Part shown: piece after piece, positions 26,912 through 35,783 of the stretch
Numbering within the stretch: the first letter of the stretch is position 1
Layout: each line of letters starts with the position of its first letter
Assembly (NCBI GenBank): GCA_027486345.1
Contig: JAIXPH010000048.1
Coordinates: forward strand, 209,990-273,989
Length of the DNA: 64,000 bases
Direction: 5' to 3'
Source: Paracoccaceae bacterium
GTDB lineage: Bacteria > Pseudomonadota > Alphaproteobacteria > Rhodobacterales > Rhodobacteraceae
Translations under genes and position numbers: made by a program
Notes under the pieces: model-generated
Seen by the model: only the letters and a program-made list of their open reading frames with translations
Database searches by the model: none
Told to the model about the DNA's origin: nothing

Positions 26912-28399
26912 ATGGCACAGGACAAGACACAACGCCGCCCCCGGGCCGAAACCCCCAAAGGTTTCCGCGACTACTTCGGGGCCGAGGTGACAGAGCGCAA
27001 GGCGATGCTCGACAAGGTGGCGGAGGTTTATCACCGCTACGGCTTTGACCCATTGGAAACCAGCGCGGTTGAGACGGTCGAGGCTTTGGGAAAATTCCTG
27101 CCCGACGTGGATCGCCCGAATGAAGGCGTGTTCGCCTGGCAAGATGAAGACGCCGATTGGCTGGCGCTGCGCTATGACCTCACCGCGCCTTTGGCGCGTG
27201 TGGCGGCGCAGTATCGCAATGACCTGCCCTCGCCTTACCGCCGCTACGCCATGGGTCCGGTCTGGCGCAACGAAAAGCCCGGTCCGGGGCGATTCCGCCA
27301 GTTTTATCAATGCGATGCCGATACGGTGGGCGCGCCTTCGGTGGCAGCGGATGCCGAGATTTGCGCGATGCTGTCGGATGCGCTGGAGGTCGTCGGCATC
27401 CCGCGCGGCGATTACATCGTGCGGGTGAATAACCGTAAGGTGCTGAATGGCGTGATGGAGGTTGCGGGCGTTCTGGACCCGTCCGACCCCGAGCGTTTCG
27501 CGGCAGAGCGCGGGATCGTTCTGCGCGCCATCGACAAGATCGACCGTTTGGGCGAAGGCGGTGTGCGGGCGTTGCTGGGCGAAGGTCGCAAGGATGAGTC
27601 CGGCGATTTCACCAAAGGCGCGGGGCTGTCGGCGGAACAGGCTGAGGTGGTGATGGCCTTCATGGCCGCCCGCCGGGAGACGGGGGCCGAAACCGTGGGG
27701 GCTCTGCGCGACTTGGTCGGCGGGTCTGTTGTCGGTGGCGAAGGTGTCACCGAGTTGGAAACCATCGCTGACCTGTTGGACCGTCAGGGCTATGGCCCCG
27801 ACCGCATCGTGATCGACCCCGGCGTGGTCCGTGGCCTTGGCTATTACACTGGCCCGGTGTTCGAGGCGGAATTGACCTTCGAAATCCTTGATGAAAAGGG
27901 GCGCAAGCGTCAGTTCGGCTCTGTCGCGGGCGGGGGGCGTTATGATGATCTGGTGAAACGCTTCACCGGGCAGTCGGTGCCTGCCACGGGGGTGTCCATC
28001 GGGGTGGATCGCCTGCTGGCGGCTTTGCGGGCAAAGGGGCGTGTGGGTGGCGATGCTGCGGGTCCGGTGGTTGTGACCGTGATGGATCGCGACCGCATGG
28101 CCGATTACATGGGCATGGTGGCTGAGTTGCGCAATGCCGGTATCAGGGCAGAGGTTTACCTCGGCAATCCCAAGAACTTTGGCAACCAGTTGAAATATGC
28201 CGACAAACGCGCCTCGCCCATTGCCGTGATCCAAGGCGGGAACGAGGCGGAACAGGGTAAGGTGATCCTGAAGGATTTGGTGCTGGGCGCGCAGATCGCC
28301 CAGAACGCCACGCTTGAGGAATGGAAGGACCGCCCGGCACAGGTGGAGGTGGATCGGGGAGAACTGGTGGCGGCAGTACGGAAGATGCTGGGGAGATGA
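26912..28399 (+). CDS. hisS: Histidyl-tRNA synthetase
   Basis: This 495-residue class II synthetase charges tRNA-His with histidine. Motif 1 region is [19 protein letters not shown], motif 2 is [21 protein letters not shown], the histidine-specific loop is [15 protein letters not shown], and motif 3 is [12 protein letters not shown] with [13 protein letters not shown]. The C-terminal anticodon-binding domain follows (about residues 395-495). It stands first in hisS-hisZ-hisG, separated from hisZ by 277 bp filled with hairpins. Confidence 0.97.
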   Translation: MAQDKTQRRPRAETPKGFRDYFGAEVTERKAMLDKVAEVYHRYGFDPLETSAVETVEALGKFLPDVDRPNEGVFAWQDEDADWLALRYDLTAPLARVAAQYRNDLPSPYRRYAMGPVWRNEKPGPGRFRQFYQCDADTVGAPSVAADAEICAMLSDALEVVGIPRGDYIVRVNNRKVLNGVMEVAGVLDPSDPERFAAERGIVLRAIDKIDRLGEGGVRALLGEGRKDESGDFTKGAGLSAEQAEVVMAFMAARRETGAETVGALRDLVGGSVVGGEGVTELETIADLLDRQGYGPDRIVIDPGVVRGLGYYTGPVFEAELTFEILDEKGRKRQFGSVAGGGRYDDLVKRFTGQSVPATGVSIGVDRLLAALRAKGRVGGDAAGPVVVTVMDRDRMADYMGMVAELRNAGIRAEVYLGNPKNFGNQLKYADKRASPIAVIQGGNEAEQGKVILKDLVLGAQIAQNATLEEWKDRPAQVEVDRGELVAAVRKMLGR

Positions 28400-28459
28400 C
28401 GCGACCCACGCCACAGTCGCGCGCGACCCGCGGCGCGCGCGTGTCGCGCCGGAAGGGTT

Positions 28460-28638
28460 CGCCCCGCCCGTGCTGCCCCAGCACGGGCCGCGCCCGCCCG
28501 CCCCTTGGCGGGCGCGATAAATCGCCCCCGCCCGGTCGTGCGCGCCCCGTGCGGAGGCTTGGCTTTGGCGGCACTCCCCTTGTGGCTTCGTTGCCTCAGC
28601 CACAATCGGACCGGGAAAACGTCCACAGGACGTTTTCC
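28460..28638. repeat. Cluster of GC-rich hairpins between hisS and hisZ
   Basis: The 277-bp gap between hisS and hisZ has no convincing gene. It contains a run of inverted repeats: GCCCGTGCTG-CCC-CAGCACGGGC (28466-28488), CGCCCGCC-type arms around CCTT (28495-28514), GCGAT-AA-ATCGC just after, and GGAAAACGTCC-ACA-GGACGTTTTCC (28614-28638). The last is followed by no T-run, so these look like mobile-type repeats or RNA structures more than a simple terminator. Confidence 0.6.
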
Positions 28639-28676
28639 AGCCGGTCCTCTGGTTCCCCCACGATGGGAGGCAGCAA

Positions 28677-29774
28677 TTGACCCCCAAATCCGCCATCCGC
28701 GCCCAAGCTGAAATCCTCTTCGTCGCCTTCCGCGCCGAAGGCGCTTTGCCGGTGGATGCTGACATCCTGCTGCCCGCCGAAACCCTGCTCGACCTTTATG
28801 GCGAGGATATCCGCGCCCGCGCCTATGTCACCTCTGACCCGCTGCGGGGAGAGATGATGCTGCGCCCGGATTTTACCGTGCCGGTGGTGCAGGCGCATAT
28901 GGCCCATGGGGCCGACCCCGCGCGTTATTGCTATATGGGCGAGGTGTTCCGCAAACAGGATCACCTCGGCCCCCGCGCCAGCGAATACCTGCAAGTCGGG
29001 TTTGAGGTGTTTGATCGCGCCGCCCCGGAACAAGCCGACGCACAGGTGTTTGCGCTGTTTGCACGGTTGCTGAGCGACTTGAACCTGCGCCCCGCGACGG
29101 GCGATATCGGCATCTTGATGGCCGCCGTACGCGGGCTTTCGACCACGGACCGCCGCAAGGCGGCACTCTTGCGCCACATCTGGCGGCCCAAGCGGTTCCG
29201 GGCGCTGCTGGACCGTTTCGCAGGCCGAGCGCCCGTGCCAGAGGCGCGGACGAAACTGCTGGAACGTCTCGCGCAGGACACGCCGGAGGCGCTGATCGCG
29301 GCCGCTGGCACCTTTACCGGCCTGCGCTCGGCCCAGGAAATCACCGCCCGCGCCGCCGCGTTGATCGAGGATGCGGCGACCGCACCGATCGCGGCACCAG
29401 AGGCGGCGTTGCTCTATGATCTGCTGTCGCTTGAGGCCCCGGCGCAGGCAGCGCTGACCCACCTGCGCGGGATCACCCCGCTTTTGCCCGCCATCGCCCC
29501 TGCCGTGGACCGTTTTGCGACGCGTTTGGATGCGCTCAAGGCCAGTGGTATCGATATCACGACGCTGCCGTTCCAAGCCAGCCACGGGCGCACCAGCCTC
29601 GAGTATTACGACGGCTTCGTTTTCAGCTTCCACGCCGCAGACCCTGCCCTGCCCCCGGTCGCCAGCGGCGGGCGCTATGATGCGCTGACCGCTGTGCTGG
29701 GTCAGGGCCGGTCCATCCCCGCCGTGGGGGGCGTGATCCGCCCCGGCCTTGTCGCCGCGCTGAAGGGGGCCTGA
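28677..29774 (+). CDS. hisZ: ATP phosphoribosyltransferase regulatory subunit HisZ (TTG start)
   Basis: HisZ is a catalytically inactive histidyl-tRNA synthetase paralogue that forms a complex with short HisG and makes it sensitive to histidine. The 365-residue protein keeps synthetase-like motifs (RPDFTVPVVQAHM, CYMGEVFRKQDHLGPRASEYLQVGFE, GGRYDALTAVLG) but lacks the C-terminal tRNA-binding domain. The start is a TTG at 28677 with a strong GGGAGG ribosome site six bases upstream; no ATG fits. It lies directly downstream of hisS, its presumed ancestor, and 2 bp before hisG. Confidence 0.93.
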   Translation: MTPKSAIRAQAEILFVAFRAEGALPVDADILLPAETLLDLYGEDIRARAYVTSDPLRGEMMLRPDFTVPVVQAHMAHGADPARYCYMGEVFRKQDHLGPRASEYLQVGFEVFDRAAPEQADAQVFALFARLLSDLNLRPATGDIGILMAAVRGLSTTDRRKAALLRHIWRPKRFRALLDRFAGRAPVPEARTKLLERLAQDTPEALIAAAGTFTGLRSAQEITARAAALIEDAATAPIAAPEAALLYDLLSLEAPAQAALTHLRGITPLLPAIAPAVDRFATRLDALKASGIDITTLPFQASHGRTSLEYYDGFVFSFHAADPALPPVASGGRYDALTAVLGQGRSIPAVGGVIRPGLVAALKGA

Positions 29775-29776
29775 GC

Positions 29777-30481
29777 ATGCTCAAGATCGGGGTGCCCTCC
29801 AAGGGGCGTTTGCAGGAACTGACCTTCCAGTGGTTCGGCAAACACAGCGTGACCATGCGCCAGACCGGCAATGACCGCGAATACTCCGGCGCGGTGGATG
29901 GCATCGACGGAGTCGAACTGGTGCTGCTGAGCGCGGGCGAAATCCCGCGCGAATTGTCCGCTGGTCGCATCCATCTGGGCGTGACCGGAACCGACCTGAT
30001 CCGCGACAAGCTGGCGGATTGGGACCGGCAGGTGACCTCCCTCGCGCCCTTGGGCTTTGGCCATGCGGACCTGATCATCGCGGTGCCTGCAGTGTGGATC
30101 GATGTCGATACCGTCGATGATCTGGACGCCGCCGCCAGCGCGTTCCGCGCGGCGCACGGGTTCCGCCTGCGGATCGCCACGAAATACCACCGTCTGGTGC
30201 GCGACTTCCTGACGGCGCAGGGGGTGGCGGATTACCAATTGGTGGACAGCCAAGGGGCGACCGAGGGCACAATCCGCAACCTGACGGCAGAAGCGGTGGC
30301 CGACATCACCTCCAGCGGGGAAACGCTGCGGGCGAACCACCTGAAAATTCTGTCCGACGCGCTGATCCTGCAAAGTCAGGCGGAGCTTTTCCTGTCGCAT
30401 CAGGCCGATTGGGACGCAGCGACTCGTGCGACCCTAAGCGATCTGCTTACGCGCCTGTCTCTGCCGGAGCCTGCGCTTTAG
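29777..30481 (+). CDS. hisG: ATP phosphoribosyltransferase catalytic subunit, short form
   Basis: HisG performs the first step of histidine biosynthesis, joining ATP and PRPP. At 234 residues it is the short form, which needs HisZ because it lacks the C-terminal regulatory domain. Typical segments are GVPSKGRLQE, GVTGTDLIRDKL, LRIATKYHRLVRDFL and the PRPP-binding region LVDSQGATEGTIRNLTAEAVADI. The start follows hisZ by 2 bp. Its last 35 bp overlap the convergent EamA gene, with no terminator in between. Confidence 0.95.
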   Translation: MLKIGVPSKGRLQELTFQWFGKHSVTMRQTGNDREYSGAVDGIDGVELVLLSAGEIPRELSAGRIHLGVTGTDLIRDKLADWDRQVTSLAPLGFGHADLIIAVPAVWIDVDTVDDLDAAASAFRAAHGFRLRIATKYHRLVRDFLTAQGVADYQLVDSQGATEGTIRNLTAEAVADITSSGETLRANHLKILSDALILQSQAELFLSHQADWDAATRATLSDLLTRLSLPEPAL

Positions 30482-31352
30482 GCTTGCGGCTGACAATCGC
30501 CACCCCTGCCCCGGCCAAGGCCATCCCGGCCCAAGCCAAAGGCGGCATCGCCTCGCCCAACAGGGGCCAAGCGAACAGCGCCGAAAAGGCGGGGACAAGG
30601 TAGAACAGGGCGGAGACGCGGCTGACCTCCCCCGCCCGGATCATCGCCAGCAAAAGCGACATCGCCAAGAGCGAATTGCCGATGACCAGATAGCCCAGCA
30701 CGGCGATGAACTCGCCGTTCCAAACCATGTGCATATCCTCGGTCAGCCACGCGATGGGCAGGGTAAAGGCGGCCCCCACGGCGTATTGGATCATGTTTGA
30801 CGTGACCGGATGATGGCTGACGCCGAAGCGTTTTTCATACAGCGTCCCGGCGGTGATGCCGAACAGGGCCCCCACCGTCAGCAACACGCCATAGGGGTTT
30901 TCCGCCTGCACCTGCGCGCGGGACAGGATCACCACCACCGCCCCAGCCAGCCCAAGCGCAAGGCCGACCCACGCCATCCGGCCAACATTTTCACCCACGA
31001 AACGCGGCGCGACCAACGCCACAAGGATCGGTTGCAGGCAGACGACAATCGCCACCCCTGCCGCAGAGACACCGGATTTGAAGGCGATGTAGCACAGGCC
31101 GAAATAGGCGACCTGAATGAGGAACCCCACCACCGCGATATCGAACCAGCCGCGCAGAGTTTTCGGCACTGGCGGGCGCAGGATCAGCGCGAAAGGGGCC
31201 AGCACCCCCAAGACCAGCACATAGCGCAACGCCAGCAGCGTGATGGGTGCGGCATGTTGCAGGCCCAGTTTCGCCACGCCAAATCCCGCCGACCACAGCA
31301 GCAGGAACATCGCAGGTGCCGCGACCAGCCAAAGGGGGCGGGGATGTGTCAT
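30447..31352 (-). CDS. EamA/DMT superfamily transporter
   Basis: This 301-residue inner-membrane protein has about ten helices in two EamA repeats (roughly residues 8-140 and 150-290). The first repeat contains LLLWSAGFGVAKLGLQHA and ITLLALRYVLVLGVL; the second has GVLLTVGALFGITAGTLYEKRF and ALFYLVPAFSALFAWPLLGEA. Such proteins export small metabolites or amino acids; the substrate is unknown. The ATG at 31352 begins the first helix after a short cytoplasmic lead. It lies 88 bp behind kup on the same strand. Confidence 0.88.
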   Translation of the reverse strand: MTHPRPLWLVAAPAMFLLLWSAGFGVAKLGLQHAAPITLLALRYVLVLGVLAPFALILRPPVPKTLRGWFDIAVVGFLIQVAYFGLCYIAFKSGVSAAGVAIVVCLQPILVALVAPRFVGENVGRMAWVGLALGLAGAVVVILSRAQVQAENPYGVLLTVGALFGITAGTLYEKRFGVSHHPVTSNMIQYAVGAAFTLPIAWLTEDMHMVWNGEFIAVLGYLVIGNSLLAMSLLLAMIRAGEVSRVSALFYLVPAFSALFAWPLLGEAMPPLAWAGMALAGAGVAIVSRKPKAQAPAETGA

Positions 31353-31440
31353 CGCGCAACCTTGCCCGCTTTGCCCGTGCGGCGAAAGGCCCTGCCCGAC
31401 GCTGGCCTGCGCCAAAGCGACAGGCTGGACCTATGCCGGA

Positions 31441-33429
31441 TCAGACGGCCACCCGTTCGCCCAACTCCACGACGCGATCGCGCGGCAGGTGGAAGTAATC
31501 GGACGGGTCAGCCGAAAAGCGCGACAGCACGGCGTAGATGTTGTCGAGCATCCGTTCCAGCCCGATGGGGCCGGTCACCACCGGGCGGCGGCGGCCAAGG
31601 AAGAAGCTGGAGGTCATCACGTTGAACTCCAGCCCTGCCTTTCGGGCATCGGCCATGGCGCGCGACACATTGGGCGTTTCCATGAAACCAAAGCGCAGCG
31701 TCACGCGGGCGAAACGGTCATTCAACTGCTCATAGCTCGCGCGTTCATCGCGGGCGGCAACGGGGATGCGCAAGGTCTCGACAGTCAGGATGACGTTCTG
31801 TTCGTGCAAAACGCGGTTGTGCTTGAGGTTGTGCAGCAGCGCCGAGGGCACGACCGACGAATCCGGCGTCAGGAAGAACGCCGTGCCGGGGATCATGTGC
31901 ACCGAGCTATGCGCCATCGACCGCGCAAACCCGTCCAGCCCGATAAGCTGCTTGTGGCTTTTGGCCAGAACGCTTTGCGTGCCGCGCCACCAAGCCCACA
32001 TCGCCGTGCCAAGGGTCAACGCCAGCAACAGCGGCACATACCCGCCGTCGGTCACCTTGGCGAGGTTGGCCGTCAGGAATGCCAGTTCGATCAGCAGCAA
32101 GGGTGAGACGAGCAGCATGGCCAGCGGAGCGGGCAGGATGCCTGCGCGGGTGACATAGATCACCGCCAGCGTCGTGGTGATGACCATGGTCCCGGTCACG
32201 GCGATGCCGTAAGCGGCGGCCAAGGCCTCAGAGCTTTCGAAGGCCACGACCAGCCACAGGACACCAAACAGCAAGATCCAGTTGACCGTCCCGATATAGA
32301 TCTGCCCGCTTTGCCCGTGCGAGGTGTGGCGGATCGTCATGCGCGGCAGCAGACCCAGTTGCATCGCGGCGCGGGTCATCGAATAGGCGCCGGAAATCAC
32401 CGCCTGCGCCGCGATCACCGTGGCCACCGTGGCAAGGATCACCAAGGCGGGCAGCGCACTGGGCGGGCACAGACGGTAGAACGGATTGTCCAGTGCCGAC
32501 GGATCGGCCAGCACCAGCGCGCCCTGCCCCAGATAGTTCAGCACCAGCGCCGGGAAGATCAGCGCGAACCAGGCAAGGATGATCGGCTTGCGGCCGAAAT
32601 GGCCAAGATCGGCATACAGCGCCTCGGCCCCGGTCACCGCCAGAAAGACCGCCCCCAGCACGACAAAGGCGATGGCCTGATGCGTCAGCAGGAACGACAG
32701 GCCCCAGACAGGGTTGAAGGCCGCAAGGATGGACGGGTTCTGGATGATCTGCGCCAGACCCAGACCCGCCATGACCAGAAACCACAGGACCGTGATGGGG
32801 CCAAAGGCCACCGCCATCGCCGAGGTGCCCTGACGCTGCACCAGAAACAGCGCCATCAGGATGACAAGGGTCAGCGGGACAACCCATTCCTCCATGCTGG
32901 GCAGGACCAGTTCCATCCCCTCGACGGCGGACAGGACCGAAATGGCGGGGGTGATGATGGCATCGCCATAGAACAGCGCGGCCCCGATGATCGCCAAGGC
33001 CAGCACCGGGATCGACCGTCGCCCGATGGCCAGCCGCGCCAAGGTGTACAGCGCCAACACCCCGCCCTCGCCCCGGTTGTCCGCACGCAAAAGAAACAGG
33101 ACGTATTTGACGGTCACCACGATGACCAAAGTCCAGATCAGCAGCGACAGCACCCCCAGCACATCGGCGCGCGTGACACCGTCATGGGCGATGGGGCGCA
33201 GCGCCTCGCGGAAGGCGTAAAGCGGGGAGGTGCCGATGTCGCCGTAGACCACGCCCACGGCCCCGACGGCCAGCGCCAGAACCGATTGGCGCACCGGGTG
33301 ATGCTCGGACTCATCGTTTTCACCGCGCAGATAGTCGGCGATGTCGAGTTCGGCTTCATCCATCATTTCGGATGACTTGGAGTCACGCGCTTTTGACGGA
33401 CTTTCGCCCGACCTGCTGTCATTTGTCAT
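31441..33429 (-). CDS. kup: Potassium uptake protein Kup
   Basis: This 662-residue K+/H+ symporter of the KUP/HAK family has a charged cytoplasmic N-terminus (about 45 residues), about 12 membrane helices, and a C-terminal cytoplasmic domain. Family marks are VGVVYGDIGTSPLYAFREA near the first helix, LLRADNRGEGGVLALYTL, IGAALFYGDAIITPAISVLSA and GTAFFLTPDSSVVPSALLHNLKHN. It serves general potassium supply in the inner membrane. A 197-bp gap upstream separates it from a secreted-protein gene; that gap has two GC hairpins but no gene. Confidence 0.95.
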   Translation of the reverse strand: MTNDSRSGESPSKARDSKSSEMMDEAELDIADYLRGENDESEHHPVRQSVLALAVGAVGVVYGDIGTSPLYAFREALRPIAHDGVTRADVLGVLSLLIWTLVIVVTVKYVLFLLRADNRGEGGVLALYTLARLAIGRRSIPVLALAIIGAALFYGDAIITPAISVLSAVEGMELVLPSMEEWVVPLTLVILMALFLVQRQGTSAMAVAFGPITVLWFLVMAGLGLAQIIQNPSILAAFNPVWGLSFLLTHQAIAFVVLGAVFLAVTGAEALYADLGHFGRKPIILAWFALIFPALVLNYLGQGALVLADPSALDNPFYRLCPPSALPALVILATVATVIAAQAVISGAYSMTRAAMQLGLLPRMTIRHTSHGQSGQIYIGTVNWILLFGVLWLVVAFESSEALAAAYGIAVTGTMVITTTLAVIYVTRAGILPAPLAMLLVSPLLLIELAFLTANLAKVTDGGYVPLLLALTLGTAMWAWWRGTQSVLAKSHKQLIGLDGFARSMAHSSVHMIPGTAFFLTPDSSVVPSALLHNLKHNRVLHEQNVILTVETLRIPVAARDERASYEQLNDRFARVTLRFGFMETPNVSRAMADARKAGLEFNVMTSSFFLGRRRPVVTGPIGLERMLDNIYAVLSRFSADPSDYFHLPRDRVVELGERVAV

Positions 33430-33626
33430 ATTGAACCGGGGGGAAGGCCGTTACAAAGCCCCGCAGCGGGGTGGTTCGTGCTGGCTGTTTCAGATCGGGC
33501 AGACCTGCTGATGACTCCATGTCTGGCCTTGGCAGAGGCGACATCGAACAGGATACGCCTTGCCCCCCGTGGCGGCAAGGCGATTCTGCGTCGCGGCATG
33601 GCGGCGCGTTGCGTCGCAGCGTCTCG

Positions 33627-33959
33627 TCAATATTCGTAATAGTAATCCGACACTTCGCAGACATTGACCCCACCACGGGTCAGTTCCTGCCCGTCCTCGA
33701 ACACGGCGCGGAAGTCAAAGACGCAGTAGCCATAGTTGTTGTCAAAGTTCAGAGTCATCGCGGCACCGGGGGCGAGCGTCGATGAACCCATCACATCCCC
33801 GCCCCAGTTCTCTGCCCCCGAATTGGTGGAATAGAACCGATAAAGCGTGATGTCGGTGTTGTTGTGAATCCGCACGCGCCGATCCTGCGCCACGGCAGGA
33901 AGGGCAAGGGTTGCTGTCAGGGCAAAGGCGGTCAGGGTGGTCAAAAACGAACGTGTCAT
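33627..33959 (-). CDS. Small secreted protein of unknown function
   Basis: The 110-residue product has a clear Sec signal peptide (MTRSFLTTLTAFALTATLAL, cleavage after PAVAQ). The mature part is about 80 residues, beta-rich, with RVRIHNNTDITLYRFYSTNSG, two cysteines (NYGYCVFDF and GVNVCEV) that may pair, and a Tyr-rich end (SDYYYEY). I recognise no named family; the pattern resembles small periplasmic beta proteins of Rhodobacterales. A hairpin behind the stop (GCCTTGCC/GGCAAGGC) may stop transcription but has no T-run. Confidence 0.75.
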   Translation of the reverse strand: MTRSFLTTLTAFALTATLALPAVAQDRRVRIHNNTDITLYRFYSTNSGAENWGGDVMGSSTLAPGAAMTLNFDNNYGYCVFDFRAVFEDGQELTRGGVNVCEVSDYYYEY

Positions 33960-34083
33960 AAGGGCCTCACGCAAAAACCGGCGAAAATGCGCCGTGGGGC
34001 AAGCATCGGCTGAAGATTATCAAATTTCAATATGTTTGAACGTGTCGCCTACGTCTTTCGGATAGGTTTTGTGCAGCGGATGT

Positions 34084-34560
34084 TCAACCTGCGATCACTG
34101 TCCACGGCGTTTGCATCCGAAATTCCTCAAGGTTCGGCGTCGTCCCGATGCGGTCCACCACGGCAAAACGTCCCGGCGCGTGCAGGGGGGTCAGAACCCC
34201 GTGCCACGTGCCACGGTGCAGGTTGATGCCTTGCGTCCCGTCGGTGACAAAGGCGCGGGGGGTGGCATCGGGGCCATCTGACACGATCACCAGAAACGGA
34301 TGCTCGCTCATCGGCAAAAAGGCCTGTGACCCGTCGGGGTGGCGTTCGATCAGGTCGAAGTCATAGGGCAGGCTGCGCGGGACGGCGTCAAAAATGGAAA
34401 TCCCGGCGCGTCCGTCGGGGCCGAAATCCATTGCGGCCCGGTCATGGTGGCGGCGGCAAAGCCCGGCATTGATCAGGCGGAAATCGCCGATTGCGTCCAG
34501 CACATCGCCATAGGGCGCAAAGGCCTCGGCGGTCAGGGGTTCGGTCGTGATCTGGCGCAT
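34084..34560 (-). CDS. allA: Ureidoglycolate lyase
   Basis: This 158-residue cupin-like enzyme splits ureidoglycolate into glyoxylate and urea, the last step of purine-ring breakdown. Family segments are EPLTAEAFAPYGDVLDA, GISIFDAVPRSLPYDFDLIERHPDGSQAFLPM and the metal-site region LHRGTWHGVLTPL. The ATG at 34560 (MRQITTEPLT) is preferred to one 11 codons upstream because it matches the family start. It is divergent from the WYL regulator across 84 bp. Confidence 0.93.
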   Translation of the reverse strand: MRQITTEPLTAEAFAPYGDVLDAIGDFRLINAGLCRRHHDRAAMDFGPDGRAGISIFDAVPRSLPYDFDLIERHPDGSQAFLPMSEHPFLVIVSDGPDATPRAFVTDGTQGINLHRGTWHGVLTPLHAPGRFAVVDRIGTTPNLEEFRMQTPWTVIAG

Positions 34561-34644
34561 GGATTTTCCCGCTTTTCGCATTGGCGGCTTCATCTAAGCT
34601 GCGGGCGGGCGGGTTGTCACCGCCCGTTGTCGCGCAGGTGCCCT

Positions 34645-35349
34645 TTGTCCCGATCCCGCCGCCTTTTGGAACTGGTCCAGACCCTGCGCCGCCACCGCCA
34701 CCCCGTCACAGCGGCGCAACTGGCAGAAATGCTGGGGGTATCGATCCGCACACTCTATCGCGACATCGACACTCTGCGCGCCGAAGGTGCACCGATCGAG
34801 GGTGAGGCGGGTTTGGGCTACATCCTTCGCCCCGGCTTTCTGCTGCCCCCGCTGATGTTTTCCGAGGATGAGATTGAATCGCTGGCGCTGGGTCTGCGCT
34901 GGGTGATCGACCGCACCGATGGCGCGATGGCGCTGGCCGCCCGCGATGCCTTGGCCAAGATCGCCGCCGTTCTGCCGCAAGATATGCGCGCCGTGGCGGC
35001 GGGGTCAGGGCTGATCCTGCCGCCCGTGGCCCAGCCGTCGATGGCCGAGGCGCGGTTGCCCGATCTGCGCCGTGCGATCCGGTCAGAACGGCGGGTCCGC
35101 ATCCGCTATGCCGATGGCGGCGGGGCAGAAAGCGCGCGGGTGATATGGCCTTTTGCGCTGGCGTTTTTCGAACAGGTGCGCGTCGTGGTGGCATGGTGCG
35201 AATTGCGCCAAGGCTACCGCCATTTCCGCGCCGACCGTATCGCGGCACTTGAGGTGCTGGAGGACCGCTATCCCCGCCGCCGCCATGCGCTGATGAAGGA
35301 CTGGCAACAGGCGGAGAGGATCGCCGGGATTGCTACTGACGGAAACTGA
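34645..35349 (+). CDS. YafY-type transcriptional regulator (HTH + WYL domain), TTG start
   Basis: This 234-residue DNA-binding regulator begins MSRSRRLLELVQTLRRHRHP, exactly like the YafY family, if the TTG at 34645 is used; AGGTG lies four bases upstream and no ATG fits. Residues 5-60 form a winged helix with recognition segment MLGVSIRTLYRDIDTLRAEG, and residues about 140-210 a WYL ligand-sensing domain (RSERRVRIRYADGGG ending HFRADRIAALEVL). Its ligand is unknown. It could control the divergent allA or the following VOC gene. Confidence 0.88.
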   Translation: MSRSRRLLELVQTLRRHRHPVTAAQLAEMLGVSIRTLYRDIDTLRAEGAPIEGEAGLGYILRPGFLLPPLMFSEDEIESLALGLRWVIDRTDGAMALAARDALAKIAAVLPQDMRAVAAGSGLILPPVAQPSMAEARLPDLRRAIRSERRVRIRYADGGGAESARVIWPFALAFFEQVRVVVAWCELRQGYRHFRADRIAALEVLEDRYPRRRHALMKDWQQAERIAGIATDGN

Positions 35350-35409
35350 CACTGCCCCCGGCTAGACCCTGCTCCAAGGCCAATCCCGGCCCAAGTGCAG
35401 GAGCATCCG

Positions 35410-35778
35410 ATGTCCACCACCGTTTTCGCCATCCTTTATGTCACCGAGGTCCGCCGCAGCGCGCAATTCTACGCCGACCACCTTGGCCTGCCGATCCTTG
35501 AGGAAAGCCCCGGTTTCGCCATGCTCGCCCTGCCCAGCGGCGCGATGTTGGGGCTGTGGATCAAGGGCGGGGTGCAGCCCGCCGTCACCGCCGCCCCTGG
35601 CGGGTCGGAACTCGCCCTGACCCTGCCGGATGAGGCCACGCTGCACGCCCGCCATCAGGAATGGGCGGCTGCCGGGGTCACCATCCTGTCGGCACCGATG
35701 ACCATGGATTTCGGCACCAGCTTTACCGCTGTCGATCCCGATGGCCACCGCCTGCGTCTGTTTGTGCCCGCGATGTGA
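35410..35778 (+). CDS. VOC superfamily (glyoxalase-like) protein
   Basis: This 122-residue protein has a single vicinal-oxygen-chelate fold: ILYVTEVRRSAQFYADHLGLPILEES, GAMLGLWIKGG and FTAVDPDGHRLRLF. Such proteins act as lyases, dioxygenases or drug-binding proteins; the substrate is not predictable. The ATG at 35410 has CAGGAGC six bases upstream. It lies 60 bp behind the WYL regulator, likely its partner, and converges on allE with only 5 bp between stops. Confidence 0.85.
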   Translation: MSTTVFAILYVTEVRRSAQFYADHLGLPILEESPGFAMLALPSGAMLGLWIKGGVQPAVTAAPGGSELALTLPDEATLHARHQEWAAAGVTILSAPMTMDFGTSFTAVDPDGHRLRLFVPAM

Positions 35779-35783
35779 ACGGC

